In this document: positions 55,025 to 63,986 of the stretch, piece by piece
Numbering within the stretch: the stretch's first letter is position 1
Layout of the letters: each line of letters opens with the position of its first letter
Source of the DNA: Planctomycetes bacterium MalM25
GTDB taxonomy: Bacteria > Planctomycetota > Planctomycetia > Pirellulales > Lacipirellulaceae
Direction: 5' to 3'
Assembly: GCA_007745835.1 (NCBI GenBank)
Contig: CP036424.1
Location: forward strand, 3,149,968-3,213,967
Length of the DNA stretch: 64,000 nucleotides
Made by a program: the position numbers and the translations under genes
The notes under the pieces: generated by a model
Told to the model about the DNA's origin: nothing
The model's database searches: none
Seen by the model: only the letters and a program-made list of their open reading frames with translations

Positions 55025-55681
55025 TCAGCGGTTGGCCAAGGCGTCCATGGCGAAGTCTTCGTGCCGCGGGTGCTTGTAGTAGTTGCGGGCGACCTTCTCG
55101 GAGAGGATGCCAACGAACTCCTTCTGGAACTGCGAGACCGCCTTGTCCTGCACGGCGATGCCGCTGTGGACCGGGAAGAGGACCTCGCCCAGCTCGCTCT
55201 TCCAGACGAGCTTGGCGTTCTCGTTCATGTCGTAGGTGCTGACGGTCACATCGGCGTTGCCTTGGTAGACGGTCTTGCCCTTGAACAGCTCGAAGTGGCC
55301 CAGCTCGATGTGGACCACCATATCGGCGCCGACCGCTCGGCCGAGCTCTTCGTAGTCGTCCGTGTCGTTCTCATCGACCCACTGGTCGACCTTGCTCTGC
55401 TTGACGACCTCGACCTTCGGCACGTTCATCTCGAGCAGGTCGCTGACCTGCTTGGCGATCATCTGCGACGCGCCGGCGTGGCGGAACTCGTGCGACGCGG
55501 GCGGGCGGCAGAAGACGACCACCTTCTTCTCGTCGAGCGCCTCGCACTCGGGGTCGACCAGGTCGCCCCCGTCGATCATGTACTGGGCGGTCGCGATCAT
55601 CAGCCCGGGGTGGCACCCGGTCGACACCATCAGCAGGAAGGCGGCGAGGACGAATCCGGTCCGAGAAGCGTTGCGATCCAT
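55025..55681 (-). CDS. Conserved planctomycete-type lipoprotein, 218 aa
   Basis: A signal with lipobox is seen (VLAAFLLMVSTGC, Cys near residue 23). The mature domain has CRPPASHEFRHAGASQMIAK, then VEVVKQSKVDQWVDENDTDD and ADMVVHIELGHFELFKG, alternating strands and helices that resemble FlgT- or curli-CsgG-like lipoprotein folds (tentative). No catalytic motif was recognised. It is convergent with the vWA gene and upstream of it lies a 148-bp gap to xseA. The function is unknown. Confidence 0.8.
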   Translation of the reverse strand: MDRNASRTGFVLAAFLLMVSTGCHPGLMIATAQYMIDGGDLVDPECEALDEKKVVVFCRPPASHEFRHAGASQMIAKQVSDLLEMNVPKVEVVKQSKVDQWVDENDTDDYEELGRAVGADMVVHIELGHFELFKGKTVYQGNADVTVSTYDMNENAKLVWKSELGEVLFPVHSGIAVQDKAVSQFQKEFVGILSEKVARNYYKHPRHEDFAMDALANR

Positions 55682-55829
55682 CGCGATTTCGCTCGGTTGG
55701 TAGCGTAGTAGAACCCCCGCGCCGCTGCGCAGGGCGGCGGGAGGTTAGCGACCCCTCCGAGACCACGCAATGCCACCAGAACGATGCCGAGCCCCAGCCG
55801 CCAGCGAACGCGAAGACGCTAGCAAGACT

Positions 55830-57062
55830 TCAACGATCGCCGGTTGATTCGACCGTGCTGATAATCTCGCCCTCGGCAACCCGGGTCGTCAGCCGATCGC
55901 CGACCTGCACGCCCTCCGCCGAGCGGACGACGCGGCCCTTCTTGTCGGTCGTCAGGCTGTAACCCCGCTCCAGCACGCCCAGCGGGCTCAGCGTGTCGAG
56001 CTTCCCCGCCACCGCCGCCAGGTCGGAACGGCCCCGTTCCATCAGCCGACGGACGGCCCGATGGCTCGCGCGGTCGAGTTCGTCCAGTCGCCGGGCGGCG
56101 TCTTGCAGCATCGCGTGCGGGCGCTGCATCGGGCGGGCGAGGGCGAGGCGCTCGACCCGCTGCCGCTCCGCCGCGATCCGCCGGCGGGCGCCGCCGTGAA
56201 GCCGCTGGCCCACGGCGCGGACGCGGTCGAGCAGCTCGTCGGCCGACGGGGCAACGCGCTCCGCCGCCTCGCTCGGCGTGAGCGCGCGGACGTCGGCCGC
56301 CAGGTCGGCGAGCGTCACGTCGATCTCGTGCCCCACGGCGGAGATCGTCGGGACCTTCGAGGCCGCGATCGCCCGCACGACCGGTTCCTCGTTGAAGCAC
56401 CACAAGTCCTCGAGGCTGCCGCCGCCTCGGCCGATTACCAACGCGTCTAGCCGCGGCTTGAGTCGGTTGGCCTGCTGGATGCCCGCGGCGATCTCGGCGG
56501 CGGCGCCCTCCCCCTGCACGCGGGCCGGGATCACCAGCACGTCGACGCCCCGCCAACGGCGCCCGAGCACCTGCAAGAAATCCCGCACCGCCGCGCCCGT
56601 CGGGCTCGTCACGAAGCCGATCCGCCGCGGGAACGTCGGCAGGGGGCGTTTGCGGTCGCGGTCGAACAGCCCCTCGGCGGCGAGCTTGTCCCGCAGCTTC
56701 TGCAGCGCGAGCTCCAGCGCCCCCACGCCGCGCGGCTGCGCCTGGTTCACCACCAGTTGGTAGCTGCCCCGCGGGGCGTAGACGTCGAGGTGGCCGTGGC
56801 AGACGAGCTCGAGCCCGTCGTGCAAGTTAAACCGCATCCGCGACGCGGAGCCACGCCAGATGACGGCCCGGACCTGCGCGGCGTCGTCCTTCAGGGTGAA
56901 GTAGCAGTGCCCCGACTGGGGACGCGAGAAGTTCGACACCTCGCCGGCGACCCACACGTCGCGGAAGCCCCCTTCGAGCGTCCCCTTGATCTGCTCGGTC
57001 AACGCGGCGACCGAGAGCGGCTCGGCGCCCTCGGCGTTGGGTTGGGGGGTAGCGCGTGGCAC
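55830..57062 (-). CDS. xseA: Exodeoxyribonuclease VII large subunit
   Basis: The 410-residue subunit has an N-terminal OB fold (DVWVAGEVSNFSRPQSGHCY, then FTLKDDAAQVRAVIW) and the catalytic domain with LPTFPRRIGFVTSPTGAA, VIGRGGGSLEDLWCFNEEPV and AVGHEIDVTLADLAADVRA. The family hydrolyses single-stranded DNA. The C-terminal coiled domain is Arg-rich, ending with SPLGVLERGYSL. An AGGAGG site precedes GTG 57062. The small subunit gene xseB is not seen in the window. Confidence 0.95.
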   Translation of the reverse strand: MPRATPQPNAEGAEPLSVAALTEQIKGTLEGGFRDVWVAGEVSNFSRPQSGHCYFTLKDDAAQVRAVIWRGSASRMRFNLHDGLELVCHGHLDVYAPRGSYQLVVNQAQPRGVGALELALQKLRDKLAAEGLFDRDRKRPLPTFPRRIGFVTSPTGAAVRDFLQVLGRRWRGVDVLVIPARVQGEGAAAEIAAGIQQANRLKPRLDALVIGRGGGSLEDLWCFNEEPVVRAIAASKVPTISAVGHEIDVTLADLAADVRALTPSEAAERVAPSADELLDRVRAVGQRLHGGARRRIAAERQRVERLALARPMQRPHAMLQDAARRLDELDRASHRAVRRLMERGRSDLAAVAGKLDTLSPLGVLERGYSLTTDKKGRVVRSAEGVQVGDRLTTRVAEGEIISTVESTGDR

Positions 57063-57149
57063 GTTGGATCCTCCTGACAGGGTTCGTATTGTGCCCCGAA
57101 GCCCGAGGCAACAACAGCCTCACCTCAGCGGATGCTCTACCGATTGTTA

Positions 57150-57229
57150 CAGCCGGGGGCGGCAGCCCCCGGATTCGCGCGAATCCCTTGAGGGTTCGTG
57201 TTCGGGGGGGGGCTGCCGCCCCCGGCTGA
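57150..57229. repeat. GCCGGGGGCGGCAGCCCCCGG-type inverted repeat
   Basis: The left arm (from 57150, CAGCCGGGGGCGGCAGCCCC) and the right arm (to 57229) are complementary for about 22 bases around a short central spacer of about 35 bases. Each arm is also itself partly palindromic (GGGGGC and GCCCCC). It lies upstream of xseA and downstream of nothing obvious. Confidence 0.8.
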
Positions 57230-57260
57230 GATCCCTCGCGAGTGGTGAACTAATCGTGGC

Positions 57261-58004
57261 TCACGCAGCGCGGCGCGGCGTGGACGGGGCCGCTTTGCGT
57301 TCCCTCGGCCGTTCGCGCCGGCAGGGCTTCGCGTCGGGGCGCGAGCGGCCGGTGGCGGCCCATGCCTCGGCCTCGTCGGTGAGGCGGTTCATCGTCTGTT
57401 CGATTTCGAGCCGCCGAACTTCGAGCGCCGCGCGGTCGAGCCCCGCGGCGACCGGCAGCTCCTCGCCGAGGAGCATCCGCCCCGTGGTGAAGGGGCGCGG
57501 CACGGCGAAGCGGTCCCAGGTGGGCGTGCGCCAGCAGCGGTCGTAAGCGACCACGATGGGGACGATCGGCAGGCCGAGCTTCGACGCCAGGTAAACCGGC
57601 CCCGGCGCCAGTTGGCGACGCGGCCCGCGCGGCCCGTCGGGCGTCATCACGAGGTGCTGCTGCTCGCCCCGCGCCGCGAGCTGCCGCAGCGCCGCCACGC
57701 CGCCACGGTTGGTCGATCCCCGCACGCAGTCGAAGCCGGACGCGTCGGCGATCGCCTGGAGGACGTCGGCGTCGCGGTGGCGGCTGACGAGGATCGCCAC
57801 GTTCGCGTCGGGGCGCAAGTAAACCGGCGCCAGCAGGTACTCGTGCCAGACGAGGTAGATCCGCGGCCCTCCCTCTTGCCGCACCGGATCGAGCGACTCG
57901 TCGAGGTAGACCGCCTCGTAGCGGAGCGTGCTCATCCACGCGCGTACGAAGCCGGCGAACCGCCGGCCGAAGAAGCCTCGCATGCCTCGGACTTTGATCT
58001 TCAT
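57261..58004 (-). CDS. DUF374-type lysophospholipid acyltransferase-like protein
   Basis: The product is 247 residues from ATG 58004 (MKIKVRGMRGFFGRRFAGFV). It has LVWHEYLLAPV, SRHRDADVLQAIADASGFDC, VRGSTNRGGVAALRQL and TPDGPRGPRRQLAPG. These are the DUF374 motifs, a family related to lipid A lauroyl/myristoyl-like acyltransferases. A role in lipid A or lysophospholipid acylation is inferred. The tail is Arg-rich. A longer frame begins at 58064 but adds no homologous residues. Confidence 0.9.
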   Translation of the reverse strand: MKIKVRGMRGFFGRRFAGFVRAWMSTLRYEAVYLDESLDPVRQEGGPRIYLVWHEYLLAPVYLRPDANVAILVSRHRDADVLQAIADASGFDCVRGSTNRGGVAALRQLAARGEQQHLVMTPDGPRGPRRQLAPGPVYLASKLGLPIVPIVVAYDRCWRTPTWDRFAVPRPFTTGRMLLGEELPVAAGLDRAALEVRRLEIEQTMNRLTDEAEAWAATGRSRPDAKPCRRERPRERKAAPSTPRRAA

Positions 58005-58134
58005 CGCGTTGACCGAAACCCGAAATCTGTTCCGAGGCGCACCCACACGACCGCCTCCCCCCAACTAACTACCGAATCGGTGGGAGCTGGCGGAATAGCG
58101 ATCTAGTTGCCTCCAGCCGTAGCAGCCAACTCGA

Positions 58135-58222
58135 TGTGGGAGGCGTCTCCCGACGCCGATGACGCGTTGCTAGCCGCCTTGCGCTGACAAACCGGTATCG
58201 GCGTCGGGAGACGCCTCCCACA
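58135..58222 (+). repeat. Family-1 palindromic element, copy E
   Basis: TGTGGGAGGCGTCTCCCGACG and its complement flank a core nearly identical to copy C. It lies between the DUF374 gene and dapF. This pair of copies is the most similar in the window, suggesting the most recent duplication. Confidence 0.88.
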
Positions 58223-58238
58223 GAGAAATGCTAGCTAG

Positions 58239-59147
58239 CTAGCTATTTGGCGCTGAATCGGGCCACTCGCCGGCAAAGACCTCGACCGCGGGCCCGGTCA
58301 TCAGCACGTGGCCGTCCGACTCGCGCCACGCGAGGTCGAGCTCGCCGCCGAGCAGTTCGATGGTCAGCTCGCGCTCGGCGCGGCCCGTGAGCACGGCGGC
58401 GACGGCCACGGCGCAGGCGCCGCTGCCGCAGGCGAGCGTCTCGCCGGCGCCCCGCTCCCAGGTCCGTTGCATCAGCCGGGTCGGCGACAGGGGGGCGACG
58501 AACTCGACGTTCGTCCGCTCGGGGAACGCGGGGTGGGTCTCCAGCTGCGGGCCCATCGAGGTGACCAGCGCGTCGTCCGCCGGCTCGTCGAGGAACAGCA
58601 CGCAGTGCGGGTTGCCCATCGACAGGACCGAGACCTCGACCTCGCCGCCGCCGAGCGGCGCCATCACCCGCCGCAGGTCGCCCTCGGCGCCAGCCGGTAG
58701 GAGGCAAGGGACTTGCTCCGGCGTGAAGATCGGTGAGCCGAGGTCCGCCTCGACACGGGTGATCGACCCGCCGGGCTCTTCGGCGAAGGTCCGCATCGCG
58801 ACCGGCGTGTCGGCCGAGCGGACCACCAGCGGCTCGCCCGCCGGGTGCGCGCCCGATTCGACCAGCCGCTTGCCAACGCAACGCAACGCGTTGCCGCACA
58901 TGCCAGAGTACGACCCGTCCGGGTTGTACATACGCATCTCGAAATGGGCGTCGGAGCCGTCGCGGGTCTCCGGCAGGATCAGCACGAACCCGTCCGCCCC
59001 GACGCCGAACCGGCGGTCGCACGTCGCGCGGGCGAGGGGCGCGGCCTCCTCGACCGGCGCGGTCGCGTAGCGCTCGGCCAGCTCGCCCGTCATGGCGTCG
59101 ACCACGACGTAGTCGTTGCCGCAGCCGTGCATTTTGAGGAAACGCAT
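58239..59147 (-). CDS. dapF: Diaminopimelate epimerase
   Basis: The 302-residue enzyme converts LL- to meso-diaminopimelate for peptidoglycan and lysine. The two catalytic Cys are visible in GMCGNALRC (Cys84) and TLACGSGACAV. FLKMHGCGNDYVVVDA at the N-terminus and SMGNPHCVLFLD are also typical. The need for this enzyme indicates that lysine or peptidoglycan precursors are made here. It is separated from the neighbouring DUF374 gene by palindrome E. Confidence 0.96.
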   Translation of the reverse strand: MRFLKMHGCGNDYVVVDAMTGELAERYATAPVEEAAPLARATCDRRFGVGADGFVLILPETRDGSDAHFEMRMYNPDGSYSGMCGNALRCVGKRLVESGAHPAGEPLVVRSADTPVAMRTFAEEPGGSITRVEADLGSPIFTPEQVPCLLPAGAEGDLRRVMAPLGGGEVEVSVLSMGNPHCVLFLDEPADDALVTSMGPQLETHPAFPERTNVEFVAPLSPTRLMQRTWERGAGETLACGSGACAVAVAAVLTGRAERELTIELLGGELDLAWRESDGHVLMTGPAVEVFAGEWPDSAPNS

Positions 59148-59177
59148 AGGGGGTCGATCGCTGGCGGAGACGGGGCG

Positions 59178-59498
59178 TCAGGCGATCAAGTCGAGCCGAT
59201 TGTCGTCGTCGCCGGGAGGGGGGGCCGCCTCGGCGGGGGCCTGCTCCTCTTCGGACGCCTTCTCGGGCTCATCGGTTCGCTCCCACAGCCGGCGGCCGTC
59301 GGCGTCGCGGTCGGAGGCCTCGCTGTCGCCCTCCGCCTGGCCGACGCCGGACGATTTCTCGGCGCGGAGGTCGAGCTCGTCCGCCTTGTCCTGGGCGGCC
59401 GCCTCGCGGGCTGAGCGCTCTTCGCTGGTTCCCTTGGTCTGTGACAGCGGCGATCCGGCGACGCTGCCAACGATTCCGCCTAACGGCCCCATGCTCAT
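59178..59498 (-). CDS. Acidic, disordered planctomycete-type protein, 106 aa
   Basis: MSMGPLGGIVGSVAGSPLSQ is followed by TKGTSEERSAREAAAQDKAD and ASDRDADGRRLWERTDEPEK; the rest is Glu/Ala/Asp-rich. Patterns such as SPLSQ-KG---ER and RDADGRR-WE are, as I recall, shared by planctomycetes, with no function known. There is no signal peptide or membrane helix. It is 30 bases upstream of dapF on the same strand. Confidence 0.72.
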   Translation of the reverse strand: MSMGPLGGIVGSVAGSPLSQTKGTSEERSAREAAAQDKADELDLRAEKSSGVGQAEGDSEASDRDADGRRLWERTDEPEKASEEEQAPAEAAPPPGDDDNRLDLIA

Positions 59499-59581
59499 GA
59501 TCGGCTCCGGGGTTAACGGTTGGGGATCGCTCTGGGGTGCGGGCTCGGGGTGGTGAGTGCGTGTTGGGTTAGTGTGCTGGG

Positions 59582-62500
59582 TTAGTAACGACGGGCGGGC
59601 ACGGGGGGCGACGGCACGCCGGCGGTTTCGCGCGGCCCGAAGTCGCCCTGCAGTTGCTCGAGCACGTTGCTCACCGCCGGCAGCATCTCGCGGGTGATCG
59701 AGGGGCTGTTGATCGGGCCGTGCACGTGCAGCCGCATGAGTTGCTCGCTCGCCGAGCTGACGAACGAACGGAGCAACGGGATCGTCCCCTCGTTGCGCCC
59801 CACGAGGCTCGCGAACGACATGTCGACGTCGCGGCCCGGCGTGGCGCGGCCTTTGCCGTACAGGCTGACCGCGTCGCCCAGCAGGTTGAACTTCTCGAAC
59901 TGGATATCCTCGCCCTCGATCGTGAACTTCGTGTCGAGCTGGTTGAACGCCGTGTTGTCGGGGGTGCGGTTGCGGAGGTACTTGAGCAGGCTCAGGAAGA
60001 AGGGGAGCTCGTAGAGGTCGGCGTCGTTGACGATCATCTCGCCCGCGCCGGTCAGGCCGTAGGTCGTCGCGCCCGAGCCACGCAGCTCAAGACGGCCGTC
60101 GAGGCTGCCTTGCAGGGTCTCCGGCCGGCCGAGCCACTCGGAAGACAACCGACGCACGTCGACGCCCGCCATGCCAATCGCTAGGCCGTAGCGCTGCTGG
60201 CCGCCGTGGCGGACCCAACTGGTAAGCCGGACATCGCCGCCGTACGCCTTGGCGGTGACGGGGCGGGGCTCGGTGGTCTTGAGCTTGCGTGCGGCGCCCT
60301 CGCCGAGGAAACAATCGGTCTGGTCGACCCAGAGGGGGCCGCGGATGTTGGTGAGCTGCAGGTCGTTCCAGAAAAGCGAGTCGAGGTCGAGCTCGCCCGC
60401 GGTCGTGCCCTGCACGCCGTCGCTCGCGCCGCTCAGCCGGACGACGCCCGAGATGCCCTCGAGCGGCACACCCGAGCTGATCGCCGCCTGGTGGCAGTTG
60501 AGCCCCATCCGCCAGCGGGCGGTGACCGCGCTGGTGGGGCCGGCGGTCTGCTTCACTTCGAGCCGGCTGTCGAACAGATCGATCCCGCCACGCGGCTGGA
60601 GGTCCTCGATCGCGCTGCGCAGCCCCGCGGGGGCGGCGAGCAGGAACTCGCGGTTGAACTCCAGGCGGTCGGCGTGCAGCCCCTGCAAGTCGAGCTTCCA
60701 CCCGCCGCCCGGTTGCGACTCCCACGAGCCGTCGGTCGCGTAATTGGTGCGGCCGTGCGACGCGCGGACGTTGCGCATCGCGAGCAGGCCGCTCGCCCAC
60801 TCGAAGTCGCCGTCGAGCCGCTCCAGGCGGTAGCGATAGTTGCTCTCGGACAGCGGGGGTTCGATCGTCAGGTTGCGTTGGTGCGGGCGCATCGTGAGGC
60901 GCACGGCCGGCTCGCCTTGCCCCGCCGAACGCGTGATGTCCGCGACGAAGTCGATCTGCCCGCGCGGCCGCAGCGTGGTCCACGCGGCCTGCGGGTCGGG
61001 ACGGAGCGCGTCGTAGAGCGTCTGGTCGAGCGGCGTCGCCTCGCCGGTGAGGCGGAGGTCGAATCGGCAGCCCCCTTCGATCTGATCGAGCGATCCCTTG
61101 CCCGACACGACCGTGCGGCCGCGTGTGTCGCGGCTGCGGAGTTCGTAGAAGTCCCATTTCTTGCCGCGCTGCTGCACCCAACCGGTGACTCCGCTGAGCG
61201 GGTAGGGGAAGTCGTCGTAGTTGATGCGGCAATCGACCAACCGGAGGTTGAGCGCGAGGTCGGGTTCGTGTCTCTCGGGGTCCAGCCGCTCGGCGCGCCA
61301 ACGGACGTCGATCCGCCCGGCGGGGTGGAGCTTGTGGATGAAATCGCGAGCGCCCTCCTCGGGGACGGCGTTCACGAGCCGATCGCTGATCGGCACGCCT
61401 GTGCCCTGCACATCGATCCAGCCCAGGGGCATCAAGGGGCGGGGCTGCGAGGGGTCGCGTGGCTTGCCGACCTCTTTCAAATCGCCGGTGATGGTGATCG
61501 GGGCGCCGTCGGCCAGCGCGTTGAGGTTCAGATCGATCCGCGAGCCGCGCGTCTTGGGGGCGACGATCGGCTCGTTCGAAACGCCGCCGTTAACGCGGAG
61601 CGTCCCGGTGCCACCAACCAATCGGTAGGGGAACTTTTCGCGGTCCTCGAACGACGCGTCACGCAGCGTGACGGTCGCCCGCGGCGCCCAGCGGACGCCG
61701 TCGTAGCCGACCTCCACCTCGACGTCGGCGCGGCCGCGCGGGCGGAAGCGATCCCAAGCCCGGGCGGCTTCGGCGGGGAGCAGCGAAGCGGGTGTCGACG
61801 CCAGGTCGTACTCCTCGACGCGCCCCCGCACCGCGAGCGGTGCGAACAGAGACCAGCCGGTGCGTCGGCCGGCCAGGCGGACACGCGAGTCGCCCCAGCG
61901 GGCGGAGCCGCTGTCGATGCGCAGACCGTCCGGGTCGGCGGCGCCGGTCAGTTCGACCTCGGTCACCGGACGCTCGACGCCCGGCAGGCGGCAGCGCCCC
62001 TGCGCGACCGAGAACGCCGCGTCCCACACGAGCGGCGACCCAACGCCGGACGAGACGACCGAGCCGGACGCCGACAGCCGACCGCTCACCGGCAGCGGCG
62101 GCGCGCGGCGTGAGCTGTAGCGGTTGATCGCGGCAAACAGTTTGTTCGTGACCTCGAGCCCCTCGGCGCGGTACTTGAAGTCGTAGGCGGAGCCGTCTTC
62201 GGCCGCCTCGCCACGCAGCTCCAGCTTGCCGGCGAGGGTGTTGGTGGAAGCGACCGTGATCGCCATGCGCCCCGGCGTGTCGGCCGAGGGGGCGACGATC
62301 GCGTTCACGTGGCGCAGGCCGATCGTGTGCTCGGGGGAGCCCCGCTCGGTCGCCAGCAGGATGGTCGCGTCGCGCAGCTCGATCGTGGGGGGCCGATCGC
62401 CGCTGGTCGGCGGCGGCTTCAGCCGAGCAAGGTTCCACGTCCCGTCGCGCATCTTGGTCGCCGCGAACCGGGGGGTCTTCGCGATAACGCGACGCACCGT

Positions 62501-62800
62501 CGGTTTGCCACGGAGCAGCGCGCGGAGATCGAAGTCCCCTTCGACGACCAGCTCCTCGACTTGCAGCACACCCCGCGCTGAGCCGCCCGCGGTCTCTTCG
62601 ACGATCTGCACGTCGTGCATCGTGACGCCCCGCCCCGGCACGAAGCGCGCGTCGCCCACGTGCGCCCGGAAGGGCTGGCAGTAGCGGTTGAGCGCCGTCT
62701 CGCAGAGGCGGTGCGCCTCGTCGTCGATGCGGAAGTAGAGGAACGTGCCCAGCGCAATCGCCAGCAACACCGCCAGCGTGATCACGCCGCGGAAGACCAC
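59582..62800 (-). CDS. Giant AsmA-like membrane-anchored protein, 1072 aa
   Basis: The start at GTG 62800 gives a single N-terminal anchor (GVITLAVLLAIALGTFLYF) with the rest outside. The body is a long run of beta strands with helices only at the ends, including VTMHDVQIVEETAGGSARGV and LDGRLELRGSGATTYGLTGA, which fit the AsmA/TamB/YhdP type of bridge proteins that carry lipids between membranes (inference). The C-terminal third shows DVDMSFASLVGRNEGTIPLL, the AsmA-like end region. It lies upstream of the acidic protein and dapF on the same strand. Confidence 0.85.
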   Translation of the reverse strand: MVFRGVITLAVLLAIALGTFLYFRIDDEAHRLCETALNRYCQPFRAHVGDARFVPGRGVTMHDVQIVEETAGGSARGVLQVEELVVEGDFDLRALLRGKPTVRRVIAKTPRFAATKMRDGTWNLARLKPPPTSGDRPPTIELRDATILLATERGSPEHTIGLRHVNAIVAPSADTPGRMAITVASTNTLAGKLELRGEAAEDGSAYDFKYRAEGLEVTNKLFAAINRYSSRRAPPLPVSGRLSASGSVVSSGVGSPLVWDAAFSVAQGRCRLPGVERPVTEVELTGAADPDGLRIDSGSARWGDSRVRLAGRRTGWSLFAPLAVRGRVEEYDLASTPASLLPAEAARAWDRFRPRGRADVEVEVGYDGVRWAPRATVTLRDASFEDREKFPYRLVGGTGTLRVNGGVSNEPIVAPKTRGSRIDLNLNALADGAPITITGDLKEVGKPRDPSQPRPLMPLGWIDVQGTGVPISDRLVNAVPEEGARDFIHKLHPAGRIDVRWRAERLDPERHEPDLALNLRLVDCRINYDDFPYPLSGVTGWVQQRGKKWDFYELRSRDTRGRTVVSGKGSLDQIEGGCRFDLRLTGEATPLDQTLYDALRPDPQAAWTTLRPRGQIDFVADITRSAGQGEPAVRLTMRPHQRNLTIEPPLSESNYRYRLERLDGDFEWASGLLAMRNVRASHGRTNYATDGSWESQPGGGWKLDLQGLHADRLEFNREFLLAAPAGLRSAIEDLQPRGGIDLFDSRLEVKQTAGPTSAVTARWRMGLNCHQAAISSGVPLEGISGVVRLSGASDGVQGTTAGELDLDSLFWNDLQLTNIRGPLWVDQTDCFLGEGAARKLKTTEPRPVTAKAYGGDVRLTSWVRHGGQQRYGLAIGMAGVDVRRLSSEWLGRPETLQGSLDGRLELRGSGATTYGLTGAGEMIVNDADLYELPFFLSLLKYLRNRTPDNTAFNQLDTKFTIEGEDIQFEKFNLLGDAVSLYGKGRATPGRDVDMSFASLVGRNEGTIPLLRSFVSSASEQLMRLHVHGPINSPSITREMLPAVSNVLEQLQGDFGPRETAGVPSPPVPARRY

Positions 62801-62957
62801 CCAACACGTGTTGACCAGCCGGCTGAAAATTGTGGGAGTCCATTCCTCTAGCGCAGAGCGGGCCGACTCAGCGATCCTTCGCCGAGGAGATTCGTGCCCG
62901 CAGGGGGATATTGGTCGGTTTCGACCGCGTGCAGGGTGGCCGCCAATCCAAATAGGG

Positions 62958-63986
62958 TCAACACGAACCGGGGCTTTCCGAAGACGCTAGCACGAGACAA
63001 CCGTCGCGAGATTCGGCCCGCACCCCGCCCGGGAAGACCTCCGCGGCGAAGGGGGCCGCTAGCGTCGCCAGCTCGCCGAGCCGGCGCCAGGCGGCGGCGG
63101 TCATCGCCCCTTCGGGCCACCCGGCCCGCCACCACGCGAGACGGATGGCGGCGGTCACGAGGCCCGGGGGCTCGTCGGCTAGCCGACGCGAGTCAAACCG
63201 CCAGCCGGTCGCTTCGCGCAACGCGGCCTCACCGAGCAAGCGGTCGGCGAGGGCCTCCAGGGTGTCGGACGCCTCGGCGGCGTGGTCGGCCAGGCCGGCC
63301 AGGTTCGCCCGGGCGGCGGGCACGCGTTCTTCGAGCTGCGGCAGCACTTGGTTCCGCAACCAATTGCGGGTGTGGACGTCCGCGGCGTTGGTGGCGTCTT
63401 CGCGGTGCGGCTGATCGATCGACCTTAGATAGGCCTCGACCTCGCTGCGGCGGACCGAAAGGAGGGGGCGAACCAGGGTGCAGGCCTCGGTGAGGGGCGC
63501 CGTCGGCCGGATGCCCGCCAGGCCGCGGACGCCCGATCCCCGCAAGGCGCGGAAAAGGACGGTCTCCGCCTGATCGTCGGCCGTGTGCCCGGTGGCGAGG
63601 TAGCGGGCGCCGGCGTCTTGAATGGCCTGGCGGAAGAACGACCGGCGTTCGTCCCGGAGTTGCTGCTCGCTGCGGGCGCCGCTCTGGCTCGAAAGCCCCG
63701 TGATCGAGTCCCACCCCAGGGTGTTGGCCAGTTCGGAGACCCATAGGGAGTCCCCTGTGGAGGCTTCGGAGCGGGCCCGGTGGTTGTAGTGCAGCACGAA
63801 AAGCCGCCCCCGCCCGCCCGCCTCGTCCTTCAGAGCGTGCAGCCCCCGCAACATCGCGACGCTGTCCGCCCCCCCCGAAACCGCGACGGCGACGTTCACG
63901 TCGCGCCAAACCGCGGGGGGCCAGGCGGCGCGGACTCGCTGATCCAGGTCATCGGCAGGCGGTGTTGCGGACGCCCTATCTTGCAT
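62958..63986 (-). CDS. tilS: tRNA(Ile)-lysidine synthetase
   Basis: The 342-residue N-type ATP pyrophosphatase modifies the C34 wobble base of tRNA-Ile (CAU). It has the PP-loop SGGADS (residues 37-42), FVLHYNHRAR, ATGHTADDQAETVLFRALRG and GSGVRGLAGIRP. The C-terminal TilS domain is present but short. The start is ATG 63986, 14 bases from the window edge. It has a 157-bp gap to the AsmA-like gene on the same strand. Confidence 0.95.
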   Translation of the reverse strand: MQDRASATPPADDLDQRVRAAWPPAVWRDVNVAVAVSGGADSVAMLRGLHALKDEAGGRGRLFVLHYNHRARSEASTGDSLWVSELANTLGWDSITGLSSQSGARSEQQLRDERRSFFRQAIQDAGARYLATGHTADDQAETVLFRALRGSGVRGLAGIRPTAPLTEACTLVRPLLSVRRSEVEAYLRSIDQPHREDATNAADVHTRNWLRNQVLPQLEERVPAARANLAGLADHAAEASDTLEALADRLLGEAALREATGWRFDSRRLADEPPGLVTAAIRLAWWRAGWPEGAMTAAAWRRLGELATLAAPFAAEVFPGGVRAESRDGCLVLASSESPGSC

